A stretch of DNA of 64,000 bases from Flavobacterium sp. SLB02 (GTDB lineage: Bacteria; Bacteroidota; Bacteroidia; Flavobacteriales; Flavobacteriaceae): assembly GCF_009664855.1 (NCBI RefSeq), contig NZ_CP045928.1:496001-560000 (forward strand), written 5' to 3'. The notes beneath the pieces were generated by a model. That model saw only the letters and a program-made list of their open reading frames with translations. It was not told where the DNA came from and made no database searches. The translations under genes and the position numbers were made by a program. This document shows positions 33,912 to 42,226 of the stretch, piece after piece; the stretch's first letter is position 1; every line of letters begins with the position of its first letter.

Positions 33912-34328
33912 TTAAGCTTTTTTTGAAACGACTAATTTTCTAGCCAGATAAGCCATTGGTAAATATGCAAATGCAAGATCTATAATGTTATACCAAACTG
34001 GCGAAGGCAATGTACAGACATTGACGATACCTCCTAACAAAAAGAAAGCTCCAATTACCAAAGCCAATTCTGTTTTGCGACTGGCGGCAATTAAAGCTGT
34101 TGTTGCTGCACCGGCAAAAGTGCCTATGGCATGTGCAAGGAAAGGGAAAATAAAATGTTTAGGTTCAAATAAATGCATCGTCGCTTTTAATCCTTCCATA
34201 GTGGTAACATCTGTACCGTTTGGAGGTGGTATAACTGAACCACTCATTAAAATAATAGCCATATTGACAATGCTTCCAACAAAAAGGCCAATAATGACGG
34301 CCAAAGTATTCCTGAAAATCGGATTCAT
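33912..34328 (-). CDS. Small inner membrane protein, function unknown
   Basis: 138 residues with four hydrophobic segments (about 7-28, 60-82, 90-105, 112-130) and an inter-helix stretch with NGTDVTTMEGLKATMHLFEP. No functional motif. First gene of the five-gene run that continues with the ArsR-like, racemase, unknown and lipoprotein genes (gaps 16, 9, 16, 16 bp). Confidence 0.65.
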   Translation of the reverse strand: MNPIFRNTLAVIIGLFVGSIVNMAIILMSGSVIPPPNGTDVTTMEGLKATMHLFEPKHFIFPFLAHAIGTFAGAATTALIAASRKTELALVIGAFFLLGGIVNVCTLPSPVWYNIIDLAFAYLPMAYLARKLVVSKKA

Positions 34329-34395
34329 AATTTCAATTTTAGTATCACGAATTTATGAAAATTATGAACGCTATTTTTACGAAAACACTTTTTAA

Positions 34396-35310
34396 CTAAT
34401 TAAAGGAGTGTCTGAATTCTAAAGGAGATACATTTGTTTTGGTTTTAAACAATTTACTGAAAGATTGCTGATGCTCAAAACCCAATTCAAAAGCAATTTC
34501 GCTTATAGACAAGTTAGTTGTCGAAAGTTTTTCTTTGGCTTTTTCGATCAGTTTATCGTGTATGTGTTGTTGCGTGCTTTGACCAGTAAGTGATTTTAGC
34601 AATCCGCTTAGATAATTGGGGGTAATGTTTAGAGCATCTGCAATATATTGTACAGTTGGCAAACCTTTTTTAGCCATAGATTCACTGGCAAAATAATCGT
34701 CGAGCAAGTTCTCTAAACGAGCCAGAATTTGATGATTGCTTATTTTACGGGTTATAAATTGTCGGTTATAAAAACGCTCTGCATAAGTAAGCAATAATTC
34801 GATTTGTGCAATAATAACATCCTGACTGAATTTATCAATATTCGACTGATATTCCTGCTGGATATTTTTTATAATACCAATAATCATCTTTTCTTCTTTA
34901 TCAGAAAGGTGCAAAGCTTCATGAACCGAATACCCAAAATACTCGTATTGCTTGATTTTTTTTGCCAGGGGCGTATTCCATAAAAAATCAGGATGGACCA
35001 ATAATGACCATCCTGTATGTTGCAGCTCGGCATTTCCTTCTATAGAAAATACCTGACCTGGCGCAATAAACAACAAAACACCTTCTTTAAAATCATATTC
35101 CTGCTGACCATAACGCATCGTTGCATTAGCATGGCGTTTTAATGCAATTGAGTAAAAATCAAGCATCAAACTTTTGGGTTCCTCTTCATTTAGATGTTTG
35201 ATATCCTCAAAATTATAAACGCTCACTAACGGATGTTGAGGCTTGGGCAAATCCCTAAACTCATGAAATTCGCTAATACTTTTTATTCGGTGTGGTTGCT
35301 GATTTGCCAT
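34396..35310 (-). CDS. AraC family transcriptional regulator
   Basis: 304 residues. N-terminal ligand-sensing region (about 30-150) and the two HTH motifs (about 210-302): VQYIADALNITPNYLSGLL and ISEIAFELGFEHQQSFSKLF. It lies 12 bp after the NmrA-like gene on the same strand, so it is probably co-transcribed with it and may control it. Confidence 0.85.
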   Translation of the reverse strand: MANQQPHRIKSISEFHEFRDLPKPQHPLVSVYNFEDIKHLNEEEPKSLMLDFYSIALKRHANATMRYGQQEYDFKEGVLLFIAPGQVFSIEGNAELQHTGWSLLVHPDFLWNTPLAKKIKQYEYFGYSVHEALHLSDKEEKMIIGIIKNIQQEYQSNIDKFSQDVIIAQIELLLTYAERFYNRQFITRKISNHQILARLENLLDDYFASESMAKKGLPTVQYIADALNITPNYLSGLLKSLTGQSTQQHIHDKLIEKAKEKLSTTNLSISEIAFELGFEHQQSFSKLFKTKTNVSPLEFRHSFN

Positions 35311-35322
35311 AATCTAAGGTAC

Positions 35323-36219
35323 TTATTTCTGGTTATAAATAGCAGCAAATTCTTTGGCATAATTGGCTAGTTTTGTTTTTCCCATTTCTGCCGGTTTGTT
35401 TTTATTGTAATCTTCACCAAGTAAACCGTTGTAAAGTCCGGCGTACATTTCGACCAAACCTTCGGCAATTTTAGGCTGGATTCCCACGTTTACCAAACCG
35501 TTTAGTGTTTCTTCATCGCTGATTAAAACCCATTTTAAATCCGGTTTTCCTATCGCTTCACCTAAAATACGAACTGTTTCATCGCCCGTAAGTTCTTCAC
35601 TTACCACATAACGAACTTTTTTTCCGTCAAGCGGAGTTGTGATTTCCTTAGCAATTGCGGTGGCAATATCATTTGGAGAAACCCACGGAATCATTCTGTC
35701 AGCACCATAATTGGCTGCAATAATACCTTGCGATTTAATCACCGGAATATAAGCCAGCAGATTATAAAAGAAAGAAGTTGGACGCATAAAGGTAACCGAA
35801 ACATCGTGAAGCTTTTTCAAAACCGTTTCTATCTCATTATAACGCTGAATAATCCCTGAATTTTGCTCTAAGTGCGCGCCAATACTACTTAAAAACACGA
35901 CACGTTTTACACCCGATTTCTGAATAGCTTCGGCATAATTATTCCCAATTGTACGGGTAAAAGCGTCCAAATCAAGATTAGGGTCAAAATAATTCGCACG
36001 CGGAATCATACAATAAACCGCATCTGCGCCTGTAAAAGCTTTGGTTAAAAAAGTTACATCATCAACAGAACCAGTGGCTGCCAAAGCCCCAAGAGTTTCA
36101 ATTTCGGCCTGCTTTTCAGTACTGCTGCTAATTACCGTAACCTCATGTCCTTTTTGCACTAACTCCTGAGTCAGTGGCTTGCTGATGTTCCCTAACGAAC
36201 CTGTAATTGTAATTTTCAT
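35323..36219 (-). CDS. NmrA-like NAD(P)-binding Rossmann protein
   Basis: 298 residues. N-terminal TGSLGNISKPLTQELVQKGHEVTV is the nucleotide-binding loop, then AVYCMIPRANYFDPN and RVVFLSSIGAHLEQNSGIIQRYNEIE. This is the NmrA/YtfG type of atypical short-chain dehydrogenase: a redox sensor or quinone reductase. Forms an operon with the AraC gene. Confidence 0.85.
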   Translation of the reverse strand: MKITITGSLGNISKPLTQELVQKGHEVTVISSSTEKQAEIETLGALAATGSVDDVTFLTKAFTGADAVYCMIPRANYFDPNLDLDAFTRTIGNNYAEAIQKSGVKRVVFLSSIGAHLEQNSGIIQRYNEIETVLKKLHDVSVTFMRPTSFFYNLLAYIPVIKSQGIIAANYGADRMIPWVSPNDIATAIAKEITTPLDGKKVRYVVSEELTGDETVRILGEAIGKPDLKWVLISDEETLNGLVNVGIQPKIAEGLVEMYAGLYNGLLGEDYNKNKPAEMGKTKLANYAKEFAAIYNQK

Positions 36220-36322
36220 TTGTATCTATTTTTATAGTACAAAGTTGCGCAACATGCATCAGGCAGATTTAGCCAAAACTATTTTTGTCGTAGTCTAAAA
36301 ATGGGTATCAAAAAGCTTAAAA

Positions 36323-36808
36323 TTATTTTTCAGACAATTTTTTCTCATTTTCTGTCTGTGGTTTTCCATTTGCATTAGGTTCGCCTTTTCCGGTTGTAAT
36401 GAGCTTTTTTAAACTGTTCTGAATGTAGTTTGTCCAGGCATCACGGCAAATTTGGAAACATTCGTATTCTGAGGTTAAACCAAAATGCGTAAAACGAAGT
36501 TCCGTTTTACCGTCTTTTTCAGCAATCTCAAAAGTAGGTTTCGTGCCTGTCCATTCCGTTTTGCCTTGGGTGAATTTAAAATAGTTTTCTTCGACCAGCC
36601 AAACGACTTTCTGATTCTCGATGACCTCGATCAGTTTTATTTTACAGCGATGAACATCCTCATAATGATAATCGAATACATCGTTAAGCTGAGCCGTATT
36701 GCCTTCGATTTCTTCAGACCACCAACCCCGAACATTGGTAACGGCGTCAAAAACTTCCTGAGGAGATTGGTCTACTTTTATAGTTGAGGTAAAATCTGTT
36801 GCACTCAT
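36323..36808 (-). CDS. SRPBCC (AHSA1-type) domain protein
   Basis: 161 residues. STIKVDQSPQEVFDAVTNVRGWWSEEIEG then VWLVEENYFKFTQGKTEWTG and ELRFTHFGLTSEYECFQICRDAWT. A different branch from the SRPBCC gene at 22210-22677. Ligand unknown. Upstream a TAAATTTG match to the -7 promoter element is at 36836-36843 (minus strand). Confidence 0.82.
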   Translation of the reverse strand: MSATDFTSTIKVDQSPQEVFDAVTNVRGWWSEEIEGNTAQLNDVFDYHYEDVHRCKIKLIEVIENQKVVWLVEENYFKFTQGKTEWTGTKPTFEIAEKDGKTELRFTHFGLTSEYECFQICRDAWTNYIQNSLKKLITTGKGEPNANGKPQTENEKKLSEK

Positions 36809-36905
36809 TTTATTTGATTTTAGAAATTAGTACAACAAATTTAATCTTTAATAATCAATAGTCTAGGGATTAAAAAAGACAGTTTTAAGGGGTATATAAG
36901 ACGAA

Positions 36906-37082
36906 TTATTCTACAGATTCATAAACAAAAACAGTAAAGAAGCCGCCCTTGGGTTTAAAACTATAGTTGTTAAATTCCTTATACGGAAAAATGTCATCAA
37001 ACCTTTTGGTCTTATACTATCTTCGGGTTAACTCAATAGTTTTTCCATCATTGAGTTTCTCGATATTTTTAGCAGAAAGTTC
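36906..37082 (-). pseudogene. Remnant of an unidentified coding sequence
   Basis: On the minus strand one frame reads ELSAKNIEKLNDGKTIEL..., then a stop at 37017-37019, then KTKRFDDIFPYKEFNNYS followed by KPKGGFFTVFVYESVE and a stop at 36906. Both parts look protein-like and share a frame. The protein is not recognised and no start is visible; nothing else occupies this 363-bp spacer except the terminator at 37120-37142. Confidence 0.4.
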
Positions 37083-37119
37083 TCTATATCAACGTTTTTA
37101 GTATCAAGATAAAAAGAAT

Positions 37120-37142
37120 AAAGAGAACTTAAAGTTCTCTTT
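37120..37142 (-). terminator. Terminator of the DUF2975-HTH operon
   Basis: AAAGAGAACTT (37120-37130) and AAGTTCTCTTT (37132-37142) form a perfect palindrome; a T-rich tract follows on the minus strand. It lies 30 bp after the HTH gene. Confidence 0.7.
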
Positions 37143-37171
37143 GATGCGAAATTCGAATAAAATTAATTCAA

Positions 37172-37378
37172 TTATTCAGGAATAAATTCTAAAATGTCTC
37201 CCGGCTGGCATTCTAAAACTTTGCAAATTGCTTCGAGTGTACTAAACCGAACCGCTTTTGCTTTACCTGTTTTTAATATCGAAAGATTCGAAAGCGTCAG
37301 GTCGACTTTTTCCGAAAGCTCATTCAATGACATTTTTCGTTTTGCCATCATAACATCTAAATTTACTATAATTGGCAT
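37172..37378 (-). CDS. Small XRE-type HTH regulator (YozG-like)
   Basis: 68 residues, a single helix-turn-helix: MIVNLDVMMAKRKMSLNELSEKVDLT..LSILKTGKAKAVRFSTLEAICKVLECQPGDILEF in outline. This is the Cro/C1 type that usually partners DUF2975 membrane proteins. It begins 3 bp after the DUF2975 gene, so they are co-transcribed; the pair is a recurrent membrane-protein/regulator couple. Confidence 0.85.
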   Translation of the reverse strand: MPIIVNLDVMMAKRKMSLNELSEKVDLTLSNLSILKTGKAKAVRFSTLEAICKVLECQPGDILEFIPE

Positions 37379-37381
37379 AAT

Positions 37382-37921
37382 TTATATGGTTAATTCGCTT
37401 TCCTTTTGCAGTTCAATTCCTTTTGCAAAAAGTTGTGAGATGAAATATAAAATGCCGGCAAAAAATAAAAAGGCATCTCCAAGTCCTATATGTTGCATTA
37501 AATTTGGAAGCTGGATTCCCATGGCGGTAAATTTTTCCGAATACGAAACGGTTACGTTACTCAAAAGCCCCACAATAAGTGAAAAACCACTCATTTTTTG
37601 AATCAGTTTTCCAATTGTTTCATGAAACGGACTAATAAAATTAATTTTCATGAAAATTTGAATTACTGCATAAAATATTAGCGCTTCAAAAATGGTAATT
37701 GCGGTAAGGCAGAAAACCATAATCGAGTAATCGATTTGATCATAAGCTTTTAATGCTGACAAATCTAAACCTAAAGGCAGATTTTTTGCCCCAACTTCAT
37801 TAATAAACATACTAACCCCGTATGAGGCTAAAAGCGAACCTGCTTTTACGCAAAGTCCGATAAAAGCAATCCATGACACGATGTTCAGGAGCTTTAAAAT
37901 GTAAGCTGATTTTGTTGACAT
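37382..37921 (-). CDS. DUF2975 membrane protein
   Basis: 179 residues from the ATG at 37921 (MSTKSAYILKLLN). A TTG start ten codons upstream is ruled out because it lies inside the -7 promoter element. Four hydrophobic segments, with FCLTAITIFEALIFYAVIQIF and SGFSLIVGLLSNVTVS. Function unknown; forms a conserved pair with the adjacent HTH regulator gene. Confidence 0.82.
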   Translation of the reverse strand: MSTKSAYILKLLNIVSWIAFIGLCVKAGSLLASYGVSMFINEVGAKNLPLGLDLSALKAYDQIDYSIMVFCLTAITIFEALIFYAVIQIFMKINFISPFHETIGKLIQKMSGFSLIVGLLSNVTVSYSEKFTAMGIQLPNLMQHIGLGDAFLFFAGILYFISQLFAKGIELQKESELTI

Positions 37922-37948
37922 AATGTTTTGATTTAAAAAGATATAGCG

Positions 37949-37956
37949 CAAAGATA
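37949..37956 (-). promoter_or_regulatory. -7 promoter element of the DUF2975-HTH operon
   Basis: TATCTTTG on the minus strand, 27 bp before the start codon at 37921. It fixes the start, since the TTG start of the longer open frame falls within it. No clear TTTG at -33. Confidence 0.5.
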
Positions 37957-38039
37957 TGTAAATTTATTGTTTATCGATAAATATTTATTTTTTATTAGTT
38001 AAAATTTGTTTTTATTTAATAATAAGCAGACAAATAAAG

Positions 38040-38520
38040 TATTTACAATAACCATTTATCCTGCTGTCCGCTATATCTTTTCTGCCGAACAACGGCAAAA
38101 AAGGATATCACTCCCATCGGGGCTAAAGTAGAGGTTTAAGTTTTTATAAGAAATGAAGGTTAGGGTTTATAACCTAAATGTTCTAAACCTTTCGGGTTTG
38201 TGACTATAAACTTAGTCAAAGTTTTAAAACAAGAGTGTAAGGCACTTTTGTGAAAGCCCAATTTTAAAGTGGTATGCGCATTTAATTCCTATCTTCAAAC
38301 ATAGCCCGTGGTTTCAACCATGGGAACACAATACGAGGCGTGATAATATTGCACCCGTGGTTGAAACCACGGGCAATGTCTGACAAGTTTACACAATCTT
38401 GTCTTTTCGAGCGAAGGGAGAAATCACATATGTAAATAGACAATGATTAACCTCTTCTTTGCGGAGTTTCGTGAACGTGCTAAACCTGACAGGTTTTCAA
38501 AACCTGTCGGGTTTGCCAGG
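38040..38520. repeat. Gene-free spacer filled with several palindromes
   Basis: AAACCTTTCGGGTTT at 38185-38199; CCCGTGGTTTCAACCATGGG at 38305-38324 and its inverse-type partner CCCGTGGTTGAAACCACGGG at 38354-38373; and a 33-base hairpin, AAACCTGACAGGTTT with AAACCTGTCGGGTTT, at 38482-38514. Between them are TATATC and GGGCTAAAG fragments. The remaining bases to 38616 show no gene. Confidence 0.7.
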
Positions 38521-38616
38521 AAATTCGTTAAGCCACTTTTACGATTTTATTTCAAAACAAAAAGGAATAAAATCCGTTTAATATGTGGGCTATCTTAACC
38601 CCATTTCATAAAAAAA

Positions 38617-39243
38617 TCAGGAATATTTTCTGTGGATGATATAAACAATTAAAAAATAAATAAAGAAAACCCAAAATACAAACCAGCCATAGCGCTGCGT
38701 GTTTACAATATTCTCGTAATAAGGTGTCTTTATCTTAAAATGAGACTTTGTAACGTTTTTTAAATTTTGAGCAAGAATCACATAGTTGGTCACTTCGAGT
38801 GAAGTGATAACAATGTTTTTAGCATCATAAATTTCTATTACGATCTTTTTTCCTTTGTATATATCATATAATCTGTAATTGTGGGAACCTTTTATATTAT
38901 AATCCTGATCGTAAACTTTGCAGACATCATCAAAACTAATATCGCGGGAAGAATTTAAGAACGGATATGAGATGTTTAACCCGGTATTGGTAAGCGTAAC
39001 TTTCTTTAATGTAAAAATCATATAAACACTTAAAAAAGCAAATAATGCAATCAAGCCGGCAAATACCCAAACAAAAGTATTTTCGATATTAACGGCAGTA
39101 AAATATTTTGGATTAAAAGTATAATAAGTAATAGTTGCAGAAAGCAGAAAAGTAAAAATACCCAAGCCAAGTAAAAGTAAATTAGGATTACCTACAATTG
39201 TTGTGGTGTCTTCTATTTCCGTTTTTTTGTAGTTTTTGGTCAT
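38617..39243 (-). CDS. Membrane protein with a PH-like soluble domain
   Basis: 208 residues from the ATG at 39243 (MTKNYKKTEIED); the TTG upstream at 39264 would overlap the preceding gene. Two N-terminal hydrophobic segments (about 22-80), then a beta-rich stretch (TNTGLNISYPFLNSSRDISF, KKIVIEIYDAKNIVITSL) like bacterial PH domains, and one C-terminal segment (FVFWVFFIYFLIVYII). Function unknown. It starts 13 bp after the gene at 39257-40042. Confidence 0.65.
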   Translation of the reverse strand: MTKNYKKTEIEDTTTIVGNPNLLLLGLGIFTFLLSATITYYTFNPKYFTAVNIENTFVWVFAGLIALFAFLSVYMIFTLKKVTLTNTGLNISYPFLNSSRDISFDDVCKVYDQDYNIKGSHNYRLYDIYKGKKIVIEIYDAKNIVITSLEVTNYVILAQNLKNVTKSHFKIKTPYYENIVNTQRYGWFVFWVFFIYFLIVYIIHRKYS

Positions 39244-39256
39244 TATTAATACTTTA

Positions 39257-40042
39257 TTACTCAATCCGTTTTACCACGTTATTAAGGTCATCAACAACAA
39301 GTTTGAAAATGATTTTATTATCCGGGAAAAACTTTTGCATATCATTTCTTAAATCTACAAAAGGCTGTGAACCTATTACATCATCTTTAACCGATTCGTT
39401 GCACGAAATAGATATTTCGTAGTTATTATTGATCTTTTCCAGATAAACATACTTTGTTATGGCGTCGTCAAAAAAAGTTGTTTTTTGAAAAACTTCGGCG
39501 ATTTTATCGACTTCATTTTCATTGATATTGTTTTGATACGCAATTTCATGTTTCATTGCGCCATATGTCTTTGTTGATTCTGTAAGTCTTCCGTTGGCAG
39601 TTTCGGTTAAAAAATAAGCACTAAAAACAGCACCAAGAAGAATTGATATCCCGATTATCGAAATTACAATTGTGCGCCCCCAGTTAAAATGTTCGCCACC
39701 ATTTTCGATATGTTCATTGATTTGTTTTTCCTGATATAGTTTGGTATAATAAGCTGCAATACTCATATAAATAAGTGGAAAAACAATATTAGGAATCTTA
39801 TCACTAATATTTTCAGGAATAAAAAAGATTAAAGCAAAGATACAAAGTGTCGCCAGTATTGTTATAATCCATGTTTTTTTTGCTTTCTCAGAATCGCCAA
39901 AAACTTTAAAATTTTCTGCCATAAAATATCCGGCAACTAACGGACCTCCTAAAAAAGTTCCAACACGAATTGCTTTTTCAGTATAAATTTTTTCTGTTGG
40001 GACTTCTTCAAAAACTGATTTTTCGAGTATTGTTTCTTCCAT
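39257..40042 (-). CDS. Membrane protein, function unknown
   Basis: 261 residues. A cytosolic start (MEETILEKSVFEEVPTEKIY), four or five hydrophobic segments between about 25 and 150, and a soluble C-terminal part (about 155-261, acidic, with SISCNESVKDDVIGSQPF). No catalytic motif. Co-directional with the PH-like gene and probably co-transcribed. Confidence 0.65.
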   Translation of the reverse strand: MEETILEKSVFEEVPTEKIYTEKAIRVGTFLGGPLVAGYFMAENFKVFGDSEKAKKTWIITILATLCIFALIFFIPENISDKIPNIVFPLIYMSIAAYYTKLYQEKQINEHIENGGEHFNWGRTIVISIIGISILLGAVFSAYFLTETANGRLTESTKTYGAMKHEIAYQNNINENEVDKIAEVFQKTTFFDDAITKYVYLEKINNNYEISISCNESVKDDVIGSQPFVDLRNDMQKFFPDNKIIFKLVVDDLNNVVKRIE

Positions 40043-40145
40043 AAAATATTTTTAGGTAAAGGTTTTTCTTTTCAACGAAAATACAAATTAAAACCAAAAT
40101 AGAAATTAGATAGTATGATACTAAAAAAGGAATTGATAAAATAAA

Positions 40146-40181
40146 AAATCTGCTTTCATATGTATTGCTGAAAGTAGATTT
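40146..40181 (-). terminator. Terminator of the small lipoprotein gene
   Basis: AAATCTGCTTTCA (40146-40158) pairs with TGAAAGTAGATTT (40169-40181), one G-U pair, with a T run beyond it on the minus strand. It lies 38 bp after the gene. Confidence 0.75.
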
Positions 40182-40218
40182 TTGTAGAAACTGTATCTTT
40201 GTTTTGATTTAGAGTAGT

Positions 40219-40638
40219 TTAAAACTCCGCAGAATTTATTCGGGCATATTCGTAGGTGTAACAATCGTAACATTCATCTTTTAAGTATAATTTATCATCC
40301 TTAATTTCAAAAGATTGCAGTTTAGGAATATCGTTTGCTATTAGATTATTCTGAACCGCTATCATTTTTTTGATACCGCCAAAAATGGATTTTTTTGTTT
40401 GATAAGAAAAAGCCTGAGTATTAGTTAAAGTTCCATTGTTATACGTTTTTAGGATATTATCACCAAACTCGATTGTAATTTGCTGTTCAGGTTTTGGCGA
40501 AGACATGGCATTAATTCCACCGGAAATATTCCTTAGGCTCCATTTTCCTTTCAACTGAGTTTGAGATGAATTGTTTTTATCATCATTATTGCAAGAACAA
40601 AGTAAGACAATTGCGATTAAGAAAAATAATTTTTTCAT
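40219..40638 (-). CDS. Small lipoprotein, lipocalin-like size
   Basis: 139 residues. Signal peptide with lipobox (MKKLFFLIAIVLLCSC, lipid on the second Cys region CSC), then a beta-rich mature part with KGKWSLRNISGG and Cys pairs DECYDCYTYE near the C-terminus. Probably lipid-anchored to the outer membrane. No family recognised. Confidence 0.65.
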   Translation of the reverse strand: MKKLFFLIAIVLLCSCNNDDKNNSSQTQLKGKWSLRNISGGINAMSSPKPEQQITIEFGDNILKTYNNGTLTNTQAFSYQTKKSIFGGIKKMIAVQNNLIANDIPKLQSFEIKDDKLYLKDECYDCYTYEYARINSAEF

Positions 40639-40786
40639 AGTTATAGATTTTTACATTGGTTTAGTAAAAAGATGTAGAAAGCTTTAAAAGGTTGCGTATT
40701 GTCTTTTTAATTTCTTAAAAGTTTATGTTTTATTAATATTGGAGAGTAAAAATTCAGATAAAATAAAGTGTGTAAATCCAGACTAA

Positions 40787-41197
40787 TTATTGCATTGCAA
40801 AAATAATTACATCGCTAAATTTTTCTATTTCTTCGATGACAAACAAGCTGTCATTAAAATAATCCATATCAAAATCGTCATCGCCCCAAATCTCAAATCT
40901 TTTACGGCAAGTTTCTAATGTTGCTTTATCAAAAGTATTTTCATTCCAATCCAGTTGCTGTTCTTCTGCAATCTCGAGAGCTTCTTCATTTACATATTCT
41001 TCTTCAGAAAATGCAATGTACAATTGATATTGATCATCAAATAGAATATTGATTTGGTTGTCTTCTAATACAATTTCCGGTTTGTTTGTTATTATTGGTC
41101 TGTCGTAAAAAGTTTTCAGATTGTTTTTTAAAACAGTCAAACTGGCATCTGAAGTTGGTGCGATAAATGCTAAATAAGAGTAGAAAGTATTAGCCAT
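40787..41197 (-). CDS. Acidic cytosolic protein, function unknown
   Basis: 136 residues, strongly acidic, with many aromatic residues: MANTFYSYLAFIAPTSDASL and IWGDDDFDMDYFNDSLFVIE. No motif recognised. Its size, acidity and context (6 bp after the gene at 41204-41707) are like small immunity proteins, but there is no direct evidence. Confidence 0.6.
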   Translation of the reverse strand: MANTFYSYLAFIAPTSDASLTVLKNNLKTFYDRPIITNKPEIVLEDNQINILFDDQYQLYIAFSEEEYVNEEALEIAEEQQLDWNENTFDKATLETCRKRFEIWGDDDFDMDYFNDSLFVIEEIEKFSDVIIFAMQ

Positions 41198-41203
41198 TAT
41201 TTT

Positions 41204-41707
41204 TTAAAGATTTTTTTCGATTATTAAAGGTTTGGATTCTTTTGTGTAATAAGAAAATATCTCGTTAACTTCATTTTCGTTCAATAGATTAAATTCTCTT
41301 TGAGCTCGTACTTTGTTCTCATCCATCATAGAACGTGTCAAAATCAATTTGAAAACTTCTGATTTCTTTTCTACATTAATTTCCGGGTTTTTAGAAATGA
41401 ATGTTTCATAAGCATGCATCATATTTTCCCAAACTCTAATTTCGCTATCGGGATTTTGATCTCTTTTAAAATTGGTAATTGTATCTTCTAATGATATTGG
41501 ATAAATGTCTGAAAAAGCAGCTTGTATTTTTGTTATTCTTTTGATTTGTTCCTCACTTAAGTCATCATGGACGATTGGTCCCGGAATTATTTTGTTAGGA
41601 TCTAATGTTTGAAATTGTTGGTTTTTTTGAGCTTTTTTATAAGAAAGAAAAATAGAAACTAATATAAGCAGTAAACCCGCAAGAAGAATTATGGTATTTA
41701 TTTTCAT
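41204..41707 (-). CDS. Single-pass membrane protein, function unknown
   Basis: 167 residues. One N-terminal membrane segment (IILLAGLLLILVSIFLSY) and a soluble, helical C-terminal part (AFSDIYPISLEDTITNFKRD and MMHAYETFISKNPEINVEKK). The soluble part probably faces the periplasm or the cytosol; the topology is uncertain. Not recognised. Confidence 0.6.
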   Translation of the reverse strand: MKINTIILLAGLLLILVSIFLSYKKAQKNQQFQTLDPNKIIPGPIVHDDLSEEQIKRITKIQAAFSDIYPISLEDTITNFKRDQNPDSEIRVWENMMHAYETFISKNPEINVEKKSEVFKLILTRSMMDENKVRAQREFNLLNENEVNEIFSYYTKESKPLIIEKNL

Positions 41708-41761
41708 TTTTTGGTTGGTTAATTAATAAGTCGATTCATATGTTTTTGAAAATTAGCTATT

Positions 41762-42193
41762 TTAATTACTACTTTCCAACAACTCGAATAAAATATAACC
41801 CCCATGTTCTGATGGTCCTCTTTCTTTTTCGACAAAGCCTTTTTGTCTATAAAATGCAACGGCTTTTGTATTTTGCTCTAAACATTTTAAGGTAATTGGC
41901 AAAAGTGTTTCCTGAATTGCAGCATTTAATAATAAGGTTCCAACTCCTTTACCCTGATAATTTTGATCGACGTAAAAGTGATGAATAAATTTATTAGGCA
42001 TCCAGATTGAAATAAACCCAACAGGAATTTCCTCGTGAATAGCAACCAAAACCAATTCTCCTTTTATATGCTTTTCAAAATCATCTAATTTAAATTCTGA
42101 AGGATCAAGCCAAGAAAAAGTATGCTGTCTTTCTTTTAAAAACAGTTTTCTTAAAACACTAAAATCGGTATTTTTAATTTCTCGTATTATCAT
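41762..42193 (-). CDS. GNAT acetyltransferase
   Basis: 143 residues. LVAIHEEIPVGFISIWMPNKFIHHFYVDQNYQGKGVGTLLL in outline contains the acetyl-CoA-binding motif Q..GKGVGTLL (motif A), followed by CLEQNTKAVAFYRQKGFVE. Substrate unknown. It lies 33 bp after the PhzF gene. Confidence 0.85.
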   Translation of the reverse strand: MIIREIKNTDFSVLRKLFLKERQHTFSWLDPSEFKLDDFEKHIKGELVLVAIHEEIPVGFISIWMPNKFIHHFYVDQNYQGKGVGTLLLNAAIQETLLPITLKCLEQNTKAVAFYRQKGFVEKERGPSEHGGYILFELLESSN

Positions 42194-42226
42194 AATAGTT
42201 TTTTATCTCACTTAACTATTGTTCTA

